Shown here: in pieces, positions 36,842-50,428 of the stretch
Numbering within the stretch: position 1 is the first letter of the stretch
Layout of the letters: each line of letters starts with the position of its first letter
Origin: Eutypa lata
Taxonomy: Eukaryota; Ascomycota; Sordariomycetes; Xylariales; Diatrypaceae
Assembly (NCBI GenBank): GCA_022661535.1
Contig: JAKULF010000007.1
Location: 1,302,001 to 1,366,000 of the forward strand
Reading direction: 5' to 3'
Length of the DNA stretch: 64,000 nt
The notes under the pieces: model-generated
What the model saw: only the letters and a program-made list of their open reading frames with translations
What the model was told of the DNA's origin: nothing
Database searches by the model: none
Made by a program: the position numbers and the translations under genes

Positions 36842-39800
36842 GTTGAAGAATTCAGAGCTCGTCGCAGCAAAAAAAAAATTGCGGGCGACGTCGGTGATTA
36901 TGAGGAGGTGGAGGGAGGGGTGATGGTAGTGCGAGAGCTATCAATGCTTGCTGGCTTGGGAAGGTCTCCGTAGTTCAACTTGTTTTTATTTGCTTTTATT
37001 TTTGGTTTTGCCTTTTTTTCTCTCTCTTTTTGGAGGGGTAGTAAAAAGGGCGCTTCGGACCACCAAGCTCCTGAATGTCCCCGGATGTCTCTAGATGCAC
37101 TCTTTCAGATTGTCGAATTGGTGATTGGGAGCTCCAGGTAAGATAAAAAGAAGGAATTAAAACAAGAATAACCGTTATAATCGAGGATACCGTAAGAAAG
37201 TTGCTCCACGGGGAATGGAGGCCAAAGAAGAGGGTGTTAGAAAGAAGAGGCAAGACGAGACGAGATGACACGAAGAGTGGGAAGATGATAGGATAGGACA
37301 GGATAGGTAACGGCAAGGTCCCTAAGAGGGCCGTGTTGTTGATGTGGAGAAGAAGTTTTGGCGGGTCTAGCTAAGCTTGCTGGGAATTAAGCGTAGCGTC
37401 AGGTTAGGTAGGGCCTAGGTATGTAGTAGTAGCAAGGTCCAGAGGTCTAGATAGAGGTCGAAGGTCTAGAGGCTAGAGGTCCCAGAGGTCCTAGAGGCAG
37501 GTCTTGAGCAAGGTATGCAGGCAAAGTAGGCAAAGCAGGCAGGCAAAGGTACTGCTCTGCTGTAGTAGGTATGTACGGTAGTAGTTAGGGCAGTACTAAC
37601 TAGGGGGGAGGGAGGGAGGTAGACAGGTATAAAAGTATGTAGTATGTATGTAAAAGTCAACTATGGGTCGTGGGACTGGTATGGGATGGGATGGGATGGG
37701 ATGGGTTTGGTTGGTATGGATCTGGGCTGTAGTTATGGGTACAAGAAAGAGGGCGCTTGGGAACTGGCAACTTGAAAAAATGGACCCCCCAAGTTCCCAA
37801 AGGCCAAAGCGAAGTGGAGAGCCGCCGAACGATTTTGGGCCCAGGAATTAGTTATGTACTGTAGCCATGTAGGCAAGTAATCCGTATGGATGAAACTGAC
37901 GAGACTAACAGATTACTCCGGGACAAGACAGACGCAGACAGGAGGAGCTTCCAAGCTAACAACAAAGCCGGTAGCTAACCTGCTAACGTACTGTCTGTAG
38001 CTGCAGCTCAACACGGAAAGCACACAATCAAAACGTGAGCCGCACAGTTGCTTTTCTTTCTCTCTTCCCTTCTTTCTTCTCCCTTCTTTTCTTGCTGCAC
38101 TGGTGTGGGTGCTAGAAAACGTACAAGTGCAAATATATATGTATGTATGTATGGAGGTAAGAAGATTATATATAGTGGTTATATATCTGTATGCTAGGTG
38201 CTAAGCGGGTATGCTCTGTAGGCATTAATTAAGCATAGCAGCATGGGTAATTTGGCTGCAAGACAAGGTGAGCATGTAATCCTTGACCGAGCCGAGCCGA
38301 TTAACGTTGGAGAGAAGCCAAGGCTGAAATTTCAGATTAAACGATATAGATAGATACTAGGGAGAAGAGAGGTAGGTGTTTATAGTCATAGGCATAATAT
38401 GTTGCTATGTTGCGAGTATTATTGCGTCAAGGTTGTTGTGCAAAATATTAAAGGCCCGAGGCAGTATGGGCAAATATAGAAGGTAGTAGGTTAATCAAAG
38501 GAAAGAAGTAGGAATGTGTAACTACTTAAGTAAACTAAGATATAGGCAGTATGTAGTAAATTATATACGTCAGTTACCTAGGTAAGTTAAATAGGCAAGT
38601 CATGAATCAGAAAACAGAATGAATGCCGTTGGTTTTTAGAAGGTGGCCCGAAATGGGGTCGAAGAAAGAATGATGTGTTAGGAAAGAAGTCAAGTTTTGA
38701 TTGTTTGTTAATCTGAGCAGTAGGTGTAAGTGTGAGTGAGTTTACCACTTGCTCTTATTCATTGTATGTCGGCTTGGATGCGGATCATGTGCTACCCTAG
38801 GTACTTTATGGTATCATGTGCTGTTTTTACTTGAAGCGTCAAGAAGAGACGAAAAGGGAACGCCGACGGTTGAATGGGAAGGTTTGGTGTGTCCAACGTT
38901 AGTTAGGCAGTTTGGTAGGTGTACCAACGTTGATTTCGGTATGGGATAACTACATGTGTAAGTAATTGATTGTTCTGCAACGAAGAAGCTATTTAGGTAG
39001 GTAGGTAGACAGGTAGATAGACGTTATATCTTGCAATTCAAGTGAAAGTAAAATTTTATTTCAATTAAGATGTCAGCTAGAGCTCTAGGTGTTGGACACT
39101 TTGCAGTTTACCAAGGTTGAAAAGCCTACGCTATTTTCCTGTTTTAACCCCTCCATGCTACATTTTGTCCTCGTCATATCCTTTCCATTTGCTCTATCAT
39201 TATGGTCGCCCTTGTTTACTATGTAGCTATCTTTGACTTTGAGAATGATTGGTTTGTTAAGATTGTTTCGCGAACCGCCTGTCTGCCGGCTTAAGCATTC
39301 TGCATTTGTAGATACATGATGTAGTTATCTATGTCCTGGAGATACTTGTGGGTAAAGGTAAATACTCGAAACCATAGGCGTCACTTGCCCAACCATATCA
39401 AAAGCGAAAAGGCTGTGTTCAGGCTAGATATGTATACATACATAAGTAGCTAGATAAGCAGGAATGAACGATAACCTCTTTATTTGAATAACTGTGCATA
39501 TCGGCATGTGGGGGACTGCGAAGTCGTTTAAATGAACTAAAGGCTAGGGGTTTGGATATCGCCAAAATACCCCAAGCTCTTCACAAATCGGCCTTTTCGG
39601 CTTAATAAGAGCAGTGACACTAGGGAGTAATTTCATTCATATGTCGATTTCTATGGGATTCATCAAACATTGATCTGGGTGCAGGCTTTTTCGGCTGTCT
39701 TGTCCGGACAAGAATACGTACCGGGATTTGGGGGAAGCTATTCCGATCCTCTCTTCTTGCAATCTACCTTGAGTTAGGTACTTGGATTGGAGGTCCGTCT

Positions 39801-41157
39801 CCTTACATGAAATGCAATTAGCGGTCTCGTTAACAATTATACCCAGTACCGGTCAGCAAGTGCCGTATATCCCGTTTGCTTTCCTGTGAAGACCTTTGGA
39901 TTAACTAGTGGGTGGTTTTTACCACGTACCATCTCCTCGGGGCCCCAGGTCTTTGTCTTGGAGATTGACTCGGCGGTTATTTGTCAAATTAAAGGGGAGG
40001 GATACGCAGTAGTAATAGCAATAGCAATAGCTCCTGCTATTATATCGTGTGGCTACCTTCGTCGGACCAGCCCGCCTTTTTCACGGCTTCTCAGAGTGAA
40101 CGGCCCGAGGCGAGACGAGATGAGCCGAAGTTTAGTGCTAGCACGCCGTCTCACCACAGCTATGTATACCTATGGCACCATGGATGACGTTGCCCCCAAG
40201 CAAGCTGTCTACTTTTAGATGTAAAGCTTCAGTTATGTACTCATGTACAGGTCGGTTCCAAGGATACATAGTTCAGGTAGCTAGGGTTGGCTTCATGTCA
40301 TTTCCATCATCACATGTAATCCTTCATGAGGCCTATTGGTTTGCTGAAGCTAGGTCTAGGTATTTCTATTCTCAATACTACGTAGCATCTCTTAAGGTGT
40401 GTATAAGCTTTCAACATCACGATCATGCTCGTAAAACTACGCTTTCCTACCAATAAGCATCCAGGTACACGCGCCTCAGACACGACCCAACAAGGCTTGA
40501 TATCCGTTAACTGCCACAACCTACATACGCATGATATCGCCGCAGGCACATGCCCATTGCGTTTGAGAAAGCGGCAAAGCTCTCTCTTGGTTACGTTCCT
40601 AACGGGGAAGCTCTTACGAAATTTCTTCGCCCACCCCCGAGCTACATACGAACACCGACCCCCAATATGGCTAGTGCAACGGTAATAATGACGATAGAAT
40701 CAGGAGCTTTTTTTGGGAATCGAGAAACAGCAGTTGGACAAGCTTCCTGGTCTAGGTAGCTTTCACATGCATGCCCGTTAGGTATAACTAGTACGATATG
40801 CTAAAAAAAATTTACACGGGGAAGAGCCCGACGCAGAGCTGAGACAGGTCTTGGTATTGCCCGAGCTACTAGTTTAATAAATAAAAAAAGAAGGGACCCG
40901 GCGCTCAGGTTCAGCCAACTAACCCAACACCCGTGGTCTCCCGAGGAATTATCTCGCAGTTTTCTCGGCCCTGACACCTCATTCGCTGATGCCGGCCTTG
41001 AGCCGCCAGCCATACCTAGAGCCATGTCGTGCACAACAGCATCAGTCACTACCAACGTGACACACGTATGACCCTTTCTTGTGGCCATCGAGCGAGCGTA
41101 ACGACCAAACCGTGACTCTCCTTAGCTGTCTGTCTATCTATCTAACTACTCGTCTAC
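36842..41157. other. Intergenic, about 4.3 kb, no recognisable gene
   Basis: The right side of the ras-2 start is its promoter and leader. Beyond are a GGGAT-type pentamer run (37681-37705), TAGG-type motifs, and a perfect 12-bp palindrome TTACCTAGGTAA at 38574-38585. The largest open frame (39886-40218) is Arg/Ile/Ala-rich without a domain, and I do not call it a gene. Confidence 0.5.
37681..37705. repeat. (ATGGG)5 pentanucleotide run
   Basis: Five perfect pentamers, about 840 bp upstream of the ras-2 start codon. Confidence 0.8.
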
Positions 41158-42003
41158 CTACTCTGGAATCCCGAGCCGCCTAGCTACCTCGATGAAACCC
41201 CCTTCCCCTTCGCGCACCCACAGGTCAACCCAACCACGCGCTTCCTTGTATTGTTCCTCGTCGGGTCCCCACGCCTCCTCCTGCGGCCGCTCGACATAGA
41301 TCGTGCGCAGACCGTTCGCCCGCGCGCCCGCGAGGTCATTCAGGTGCGCGGCCACCATGGCGACCTCGGAGGGCTTAAATCCCAGGGCGCCCGCCGCCCC
41401 GAGGTAGGTGCTCGGATGGGGCTTGTAGGCGCCGAAGTCCTCGGTGGAGATGATCCTCTGGAACCCCAGACTCCCTCCACCATCCCCCTCCCCCTGCCCA
41501 TCATTCAGATCCCGCAACAGGGACCGGTTCCCGTTCGACAGCGTCGCCGTGACGAGCCGCGTCCCCAGCCTCCGGAGGCCCTCGCGGGTATCGTCCCAGG
41601 GCCTCAGGCGGTGCCAGACGAGGCTCAGCGCCCGCACCTCGTCGTCCGCGTACGCGCCCGCGAGCCCCCACTCCCCCAGGAGCACCGCCAGGCTGTCCCG
41701 GTGGTGCGCGTCGATGTCCTTCCACGGCGTCTTCCCCGGCTCGAACGTCCGCGTGAACACCCCGTAGCTGTCGCGCCACTGCTGCGCGAAGGCCGCCCAG
41801 TCGTCTGCCGTCAGCGCCCGCAGCCGCTCTTTCTCCTGCTCCTGCGCCCCGGGGGCCGGGAGTTCGCCGCCGGCCTTCGCCCGCGCCCGCGCGCTAAGCT
41901 CCTCCTGCACGGTCGTGCGCCAGTCCACTGTCGTGCCGAAGACGTCGAAGGTTAGGGCCTTGATGCCCTGCAGCGTGGGAGGAGGCGTTTCCGTGGGGGG
42001 CAT
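41158..42003 (-). CDS. Haloacid dehalogenase type II-like hydrolase
   Basis: This is a HAD-superfamily hydrolase of the L-2-haloacid dehalogenase type. Such enzymes in fungi are mostly of unknown substrate. The single exon encodes 281 residues from the ATG at 42003. Motif 1 is TFDVFGTTVDW with nucleophile Asp20. Motif 2 is TATLSNGN (Ser156, Asn157). Motif 3 Lys194 is in YKPHPSTY. The last motif AAHLNDLAGARANG (217-230) carries the acidic residue. A helical cap lies between motifs 1 and 2, including WRDSYGVFTR and PWDDT. The length fits the family (230-290). A Gly/Asp-rich loop (about 168-180) is species-specific. The start is supported because the next Met is far inside the protein. The upstream flank is a pentamer repeat. 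Confidence 0.9.
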   Translation of the reverse strand: MPPTETPPPTLQGIKALTFDVFGTTVDWRTTVQEELSARARAKAGGELPAPGAQEQEKERLRALTADDWAAFAQQWRDSYGVFTRTFEPGKTPWKDIDAHHRDSLAVLLGEWGLAGAYADDEVRALSLVWHRLRPWDDTREGLRRLGTRLVTATLSNGNRSLLRDLNDGQGEGDGGGSLGFQRIISTEDFGAYKPHPSTYLGAAGALGFKPSEVAMVAAHLNDLAGARANGLRTIYVERPQEEAWGPDEEQYKEARGWVDLWVREGEGGFIEVARRLGIPE

Positions 42004-42015
42004 CTCGTATGCTGT

Positions 42016-42060
42016 ACTGCACTACACTGCACTGCACTATAATATACTATACTATACTAC
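42016..42060. repeat. Nine-unit ACTNN pentamer array in the promoter of the HAD gene
   Basis: Nearly perfect 5-bp periodicity: ACTGC, ACTAC, ACTGC, ACTGC, ACTAT, AATAT, ACTAT, ACTAT, ACTAC. It starts 13 bp from the start codon and supplies TATAGTATAGT on the coding strand, so it overlaps the likely leader or core promoter. Confidence 0.85.
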
Positions 42061-45000
42061 TTGCGCCTGGCCGACTTGTTTCACTGCTGCTATATGTAGG
42101 TTGATTGGTTTGCGAGCGGTTTGTTTTCTCTTCCTGTATCTTTTCTTTTCTTCTCCAAGGAGGGGAGGAAGGTTGCCTGCATATTCCCGGTGCATTTGGA
42201 AGTTACATTGCCTACTTACCTACATGTAAGTCTTATAGGATGTTTTTTTGTCGTGACGACCTCGGCATCAGATCAGGTGGGGTAACTAACGAATGATGAT
42301 GACATACGGAGGGCGTCGGACGCCCGGACGCTGGAGACCGAATTCGGTAGATGTCCAAGGCTGGTTAAAACGAGGCGCGCAGCGGTCATACAAATTACAG
42401 TACGTATTCTATTGCAATTAATATTCCGTCAAAGTGAATATCCTATTGTAATAGGGGTTCTACTAAAGTGTATTGTAATTATGGGCTGAATTCCCGCCCG
42501 GTAGCTTGTCGCCAGTTCCCCAGCTTTACTTAACCCCCCTCCCTTTCTCCTTTCTCCTTTCCTAGAGCCGCACACCCCTCTACTACTTCTAAAGGTGTAG
42601 GTAAATATTAAAACCAAGAATGTGCTAAAGAAGGAACAGTTGTTTGATTGTAGCTGCCTATACTCAACTTATTCATGAATAGGGAGAGCGTGCGCCGGCT
42701 ACCTGCCTGCCTATAGTCCGCGGCCCGCCCCGCGTCGCGAGAAGAGTTAAAAAAAGTTAAGGTTAACGGGTGCACGCATCTATCCCTGCTGTGCGATCCT
42801 AGAGCCGCTGTAAGGCAACCACAATGGGTTCCTTACCCGAAGCGCCTGCATCTCACCTCCCTTCACCGCGATATGCTCCGATGCCAAGACGGGAGCCCGC
42901 ATCACCTTATAGAGGGGAAAAGGGGGGGGTCCGAACCGATGAACCTGGCCGCCACAAGGCCGCATCCGGTATTTACGGCGAGTTGCATGCATGCATGCAT
43001 GATCTTTCCTTTTTTTCTTTTGGGGTGTTGCGTGGGGAAGAACCGATTCATCGATCGTCCACTTGGTTGGCCGTCCGTACCCGTCGAGGACACACCGAGA
43101 AGAGACATTTCCCGGTATATGGAGGCGGGGGTCGTACGAGGCTCCGGGGGAGAAAAGATATTGTTTCCTTGGTTATTTTATTGCGAAACATTGTCTACCT
43201 CTCCGAAAGTAGAGGCGGTTGGAGACGGAATATGCTGCATGACCGTCCTCACGGAGAAGCCTAGGTTTACAGAGGTTATATGATCTTGTTTGTCCTTCCT
43301 ACAGATCTGGAAAGTGTCGTGATGAGGTTTCTATGATGAAAGGGTCTCCTACTATTTCGGACACGCTTTGGCTATAGTTCGTATATCCCCGACTGGAGTT
43401 ATGAACATCACACGCCCTTTTTAGTATATACAATCTTGAATGTTTTTGAGTTCATTAGAAATACGACGTTCACTTCCCAGCATTCGTAGTTAAGGGCTAA
43501 ACGAGTATCGGCTTTTGTAGGTACATGAACGGTGTTCGGGGTGTCAGAGAGAGAGAGTGTGTGTGTGCGTGACTATGAACTTGAGACAGCGTTAGAGAAG
43601 GTCTCAGATGAGAGACATTTAGTGTTGCTAGACAGATTTCTTTAAAGATTCAGCATATAGTCGAGGTGGGTTGAAGTATGCATCCGCGCTTGTTCGTCAA
43701 GAGTACCGGAAATTTCAACGGCTAGGCCGGCACGGAGGTGTCTTATATCATATAGAGCACAATACACTGGCAAGCACGACTTGGTTTGGACTTATTCCAA
43801 ACTTGTCACTGATACCTTGGTGGTCTTCTCGTGGCTCACTTGTAGACTCAAAATAGATGTCGGCCGTTCAGTATTGAGCAAAATTTACACTTGAGAAGAC
43901 TTCGACCTAGTCATATGTGCTTTACTTATCTCGTCCCAGGAACAGACGCCTCACTTTAGACTTAAGAAGGCCACAATAGTTCTATCGTCTAGGCGTATCT
44001 CGTGTGTTTACCACGTATATAGTACTAGATGGGGTAAAAGCAATGACCGAGCCCTTTAAAGCTACACATACTTCAAGTATTGATATTGATCCTTCGATAT
44101 GAACATACGTAGTATTAGGTTGGATTTGTACTCTGCACTATGAGCCTTGAATATGGAGCTAGTCTACCTATGTCAAGACAAACCCCTTTACTGAATCAAG
44201 AGACAAAATTATACGAACTGTAGCGTACTTGAGGCTATAATATTTAGGAACTACAAGTGCTCAATGACGCTGGAGGCCTCATGGATCTGAACGCTGTCAC
44301 TGAAGGAATGACCCCTTACGACGACCATTATGTCGTATGTAATAGATATTTGGTATTAAGAACGAGGTTCACGAGAATATCCTGCTAGGAACTGGAGACA
44401 CTGTATATGATAGCATGGAAACTAAGAGTTTCGATCTTTCTAGTGATTCTCTCTTAAGTACTGCTATTTTCATACATCCCCGAATTAGAAACCAGCAGGG
44501 CCGTCATAGTGAAGCCATTTGAAACAATCAGAGTAACTAGAATAGAATCGATCCTGTTCGCTCGGTGACGCCTCCGTAGGGGACCTTTAGAGCAATTGTT
44601 TATAAACGAAAAAAATCTACAATCTCCTACCTATCTCCCTATGGGATTGCTTTTACTTACCTCGGATAAAGTGACAGTTGGAAGCTACGAAGAGATATCG
44701 CTTTAGAAGGCGGCCTAAGCCGCCACCGAAAAAGCCACCATGGGAAACTACCTACGCAGCTAGCTGCTTGGCTGAAACCTAAACGGCACTTCAAGAAGTC
44801 TCGATTCAACCCTTAGACTTGGGTCAATATATTTCGGCCTGACGGAGTTACCGGCCGCTGATCACAATTGAGCCTCTGACACGAAAGGGGAGGAGGAACA
44901 AACAACCCATCATCAGGCTGAAATCTCCGGGCAAAAAAGAGCTTCCGACCCGGCCGTTAGTGAACTAGAACATCCGGTTGCGGAATGTTTATCCAGAGTG

Positions 45001-48000
45001 ATCCTCCGTTTTGGGTTACAGTCTCACCGATGCCGCGAGGAGGGAGGAAAAGGGGGCGGCGTGTGTAGTCCTCGAAACTATGGTGCTGGTGAAGCTGATA
45101 GGGACGAGTCATGAAGGACCTGGCAAGTCACCTTCCCTTTCGTCAGATACCCCGGATTATGCAAGGAGGTTACGACGCTGCACCCGTTGGGCAGAAACCC
45201 AAGCCCATACCAACATGAAAGACTCACCGTTAGGCCTGCAAGCTACTACTACATGATTCAGGTACCGTGCTGACGATATATTATATATCGCCCCGTACAT
45301 ACATACATACGTGAGAAGTGAGGCGAGGTGGAGTCGTATGTAGAACTGGCAGATGCATGCAAGGCAAGGCAGGGCAGGCAGTACGTCGCATGCATCTCGG
45401 GAGTGGTGGATACGGTACACACGCACACACATTACTTACATACATATGCACCGCGAGATTGATCGGTATCCTGTCGCCTTTGCTACGGACGTATCTTCTA
45501 CATACATACAATATAGAGCGCTGCGAGTATCTTCGCTTGAATTTGCTCACGGAAAAGGATGTGATCCCCATGCATACGGGGCCGGGGGCGGAGATGTCCC
45601 TGACCAACGCACATTTTCGAGTTGATTGGGAGAGCGGGACGGATATCTACCCAGATATAGCCCCAATGCTAACGTTAGTAACTACATACATAGCTGTCAT
45701 CAGCCACTCCCCTGGTTGATCACTCAATAGTACCTACCTAACTATTGGCCCCCCTCCTGGATTCCTTACTAGGTAGGTTACGAACCTGTTTGTTTCTAGT
45801 GGTATTGTACACGCAAGTGCGTGCTGGTGACGAGGTCGATTGGATAGGTATGTATCGGCCGTAACTAATGGAGGGCTACCATTTAAAGAAATAGGACGAG
45901 ATCTGGATGGCCGTTGCCCTCTTTGTTTAAACTCTTCGGGGCGTCCCGCAATCGTTGCTAACTTTAAAGCTCCAGTTACCAAACCTTTCGAATTCCTGGC
46001 TTGCGGACTCGATGGTGGATGGGTCTCACCTGGTGGTAGGAGACATTCGTTCGCGCATGAGCCAAATAATGGTTCTGACTGCACTGCTGAGGATTGGATT
46101 CTAGAAGCAGGCGAAGGAAAACCACCCTAACTACATAGTTAGCTCCTTTACCGGATCCCTCCCGGCCGTCCGACCTAAGCTCAGCCATCAACTAGTAGGC
46201 AATAATAACCTGCTGGGCGGGCTGTTAAATAACCAACTACGTATGTACACACGTAACTATCATGGGGCGGGTTATCATTCTGGCGTGTTGCTGCGGGGTT
46301 CAAGCCGCAACTCATCTTGGCACTGGCGTAATCTCCAGCTGAGCCGGGTTACGTTGCACCTTGCAAGGCGATTTTTATTAATAAGGTTTCCGGACGAACG
46401 TGGCTCAAACTGGACGAAGAAGCAACTTTGATGAGATCTGATACGAATTGCGCCATCTGTTAGTGTAGTTATGTAGTTGAGGATATTATAAGTGGCTTAT
46501 CACTGTAATCAGCCTCTTTCATCTCGGTATTGTATCAGAGTATTGTATCAGAGCTCACAGGGAACCCTTGGTCTGTCGCTAGGTATTAGTTATCGATGGC
46601 CGATATGAGGTCTGTTGAAAGTGAGGATGTTTTGTGGCTCGTACAGGACATCTTAAAGAGATTACTGGTTAGAGGCTAGTAGTACATACGTATGTAGTTC
46701 GGCATTTATACAATGATGGTGAAAAGAGTGGCGTGTTATCATCATCCTTATTTCCTCTGTGATTCGGCATTCAGGACTCAGGAGGCCTAGGCTTGTGATA
46801 CTATGCAGAAAATCGGAATGAAGCACTCGAACCGGGTTACTGCCATTGACTACAAGGACAAGGGCTGTAATGGTAGACGTTAGTAGCCGAGACCCGAAAG
46901 ATAATCCATTGTACGTACTATGGTATGTAGATATATTTACATATGTAGGCAACTAAAACTATGTTATCTGTGCTCAACCTAAGCTCTTCATTACATCCTA
47001 TCAGCTTTGTCAATTAACTTAAGGTCGATATGTGTGGGCAAGCTGCATGTAACTTGGCCACTCTCTCGGAACATGCCAACCAGTCGCTTCTCAACCCGCG
47101 TTGTAGCAGCGCTTGTTAGTGGTGACAGCAATTAAGAGCAGGCATGTGTATTATTGCTACTCTTAGGGCAAACTGACCTGTGCTTTTCTCACTTTGATAA
47201 CTAATAATAATTAGTTATGTACGCAGTATGTAGATGTAACAACCGCAATAGAGCTGTGCAACGCCATTGCAGCCGCAGACCATTCACCACCTACTCCAGC
47301 CCAATACCCGCCGTTTGGAAACATCGCGAGAGGGTTGTTTCTACATACCGTACGCCACAAAAGACGGGCCATCCCATCCCTCTCGTGTTAACGTATGTAC
47401 TACATACATAATATGTATGCTGTCGTGCCACCATCCCCTGAATGTTGTATTAAGGTTATGAGTATATGAATGTAACTTGAGGTAGATTGGTCTCTAGGAT
47501 TACCTATCTGAGTTATCAGCAAGCATCATGTCTCCTAACGCGTAAAGATAACTGCGTAGTATATCTACCGGTCTATATGATTAACATACATATTACGACG
47601 TATTCAGTGATTGCTGTCGATTTTCGTCCGATGTATGTACAAGTCTAAAATTACTGCTTAAAATAACCATCATGCATCAACGATTGAGTTATGCAGAAAC
47701 CCCACGTAGACACAGGCTAACCTAAAGCAGAACCGAACTGGAGTGATGGACCCACGAGTTCCCAAATAGGCGAGACGATCTCCATGGGTAAAATTACACT
47801 AGGAAATCAGCCCGGGGCTTCCTGGCTTCCAATTTGAGATCTCCGTCCAGTTTTGAATTAATACGGTTTAGCGTCAGCTACACGCCTACATACTAACTAA
47901 CTAGGTAGTTTAAAGCAGAATCCGGGTTGAAACTTCTCTCGAAGGTCTTTCGTCTCTGTCTTTTTTATTTTTTATTATTATTATTATCTCACACAGAAAT

Positions 48001-50428
48001 GACTGACATCTTTACATATCTAGTACAATGAATTCTGTGTGTTAGTCGGGTAATTACATAGGGTAACTAAGGAAATAGTTATGGGTGCTAGACATATGCC
48101 CTAGCCTCTAGAAACCTATGAACGTAATGCAATGCTACCTGCTCCTGCTGAAGAATTTCTGCATCCGTGCCATCCTGCCATCCTACCTATGAATATGGCT
48201 AATTCACTAAAGCATCCCACCAATAAATCAGCCAACACGTCCTTTACGTTCCAACGTTGTATCTCCCCGGATTTGAAGATGCATTAAGCTCTTAATACTA
48301 GATTCCTATTTGCTATTTTCATATCCAATAGCTGCCCAACGAACGACCTACGAGAACCCATAGGTAGAACATTCTGATGATCTCCATCCCGTCGTATCTG
48401 TGGATCTCTATGAGATACCTAGTACATCTTTAATGTTGCTTGTTGGAATCTCTGAATCCCCACTCACTCAATGTATCCCACAATCTAAATGCCGTCTGCA
48501 CATGCAACAAACCCCTCTCTTTTCCTTTTGGTAAGACAAACATTTTTTTTTGAGAGATAACTACCCTGACACCCGACTACCTACATAGGCTGCTGGGTAT
48601 ATACGAAATACAATTCGTCCGTCTTTCCCTTGCCCTGTCGGTCTTTTTTCCAACGTCATTCATTTCAGGGCGAGCATGCGCTAGACAGGGACCCCTGATA
48701 TAGTCTCTTGCTAGCATCTTGTCCTCCCGCCGATTTGGGACCGTTGACCCTTACAATCTTGCAGGTCGCCGAGTGAGTGGCACTTGGAAAAATTCAGAGG
48801 AGTTTCGTACCATCTCATAGGAAAACATGTGTGAATATACGTGGGAACACCACATTCCCCCTCAGACACGTCTTAGGGCACACCCCAGTTTATTACTGTA
48901 GTATCAATCACTTTGCAGCCCGCGATGTGGTAGGTCTAGCTTCGTGTCTGCCAAAGAAGTGCCTGTCAACTTGTGGGTATCATCACGCCTAGCGCTGTCC
49001 CGTCCCATGCTGCCATGCTGCCATGCTGCTGCCATGTTGACTTCTGCTTTGATCACTGTCCGAGCACTGCGCGGCTGTCCCTGCTCCCTTTTTTTCTCCG
49101 TTAGATCTGGGGACACAGGGGCAGAGCTGGTAGAGCTAACGAATGTACATAGCTCCCCGACACGTCTAGTTATTCGGGTGATTCTTTCTTTTGTTTTTGC
49201 GCGCTTCCTTTTTTTTGTCGTCCCTGCCAAGTCCCGCGCTCGTGGTGTTTCACTCAACTAGGGGAACCGTTTAGGCGTCTGCTGGAAAACAAGCATATTC
49301 CTAGAATAGATGGTGTTGGGTTCACATGTACAACATAACCCGACCTTCCTGAGACGCGAATAATTGTCGATACCTTCGCCTAAGCATGTCTACTTCTGGT
49401 CTCTTGCCGTCGCCCAATTGTTCCTGCAAGCGACAGGTCAATCTGTCGTTGTAGGGTAAGTAAAACCACATAAGAGCATATATATGGTGTGCTATGAGAT
49501 CTGCATGTCTGCCAAGTTGGACTTCAGACTTCAATGCATTTTAAACCCAAATCTGCGCTTGCTAACGTATCACTGATAATTATAGCTATAGACCTTCGAA
49601 TGCCCTAGTCCTGCGGAGCCTCCTTCTTGGATATACTTATACATCCGGCTTTCCAGGGTTGTTTGGATGGCAGCTTGTCACCGTCGTCATTACCACCAGC
49701 GCAATAATAATCGAAGTTAGAACCGACCAAGCATATCATCAGCCTCACTTTAAGCGATCCTTTTCGACATATGGTACCTGATTATCTTTTGGCCAATATC
49801 TGCTCCTATTATTATAGGGGATATTGGGGGAACAAACCAGGTTCTGACGATATAAAACACAAGCTAATAAGGTAAGCATTATCAGCATTCTATTATGGCC
49901 AAGGGAGATTGTGTAGAATCCTAGGGTGTTCTGGAACAATTCGGTGCAACATGAGTTTTAGCCAGTCGAGAACGAAAGTTTCGATTAGACGATCTTAAGT
50001 CTCGGGAAGGGCAGGTCCTAACATTTATAATTCTTCAGATCAATGGCTCTCGTCTGCATCGAGTTTGACCCTATGTGTTGAGAGATCCTGAAGTTGATTG
50101 ATCAATCAATGCCTATCTTCTGCTTAGGGGACCAACCGCAGTGCTCTCGGACGCTTCCTTGCTCTAAACCCGTACTAATAAACGCGTGATTGACCAGTGA
50201 TAGCATTTCATGCAAGGGCTTGCTGTGATTCATCAATCAATACCCCCACTATCAACAGGGGTTATAGTCGTAAACCTCATGCTTGGACCCCTTTCTTAAA
50301 TCAGATACATAATTAGGGTACGACCGACCTATCTCCATACATATATGATGAGTTGACTAGCTTACATTGTGGACGCCTAGGAAGAACGAATTTGGTCTAC
50401 AGGAACTCGGTAACGGCCATCAGCAGCG
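42061..50428. other. Gene-poor stretch, 8.4 kb
   Basis: No conserved protein, tRNA or intact mobile element is recognised. Frames of up to about 145 codons (for example 42824-43264 and 45840-46130) occur on both strands over the same bases and have no domain. A (GCAT)n run lies at 42985-43000. Much of 43.3-50.4 kb is A/T-rich and could be old decayed repeat DNA, which I cannot show by reading alone. Confidence 0.5.

Noticed and set aside
42824..43283. Two overlapping plus-strand frames of 136-146 codons
   Set aside because: Both are Arg/Gly/His-rich without a motif and cover the same bases in different frames.
45734..46130. Overlapping frames of about 100 codons on both strands
   Set aside because: No domain, no intron-supported extension and low-quality start contexts; they look like chance open frames.
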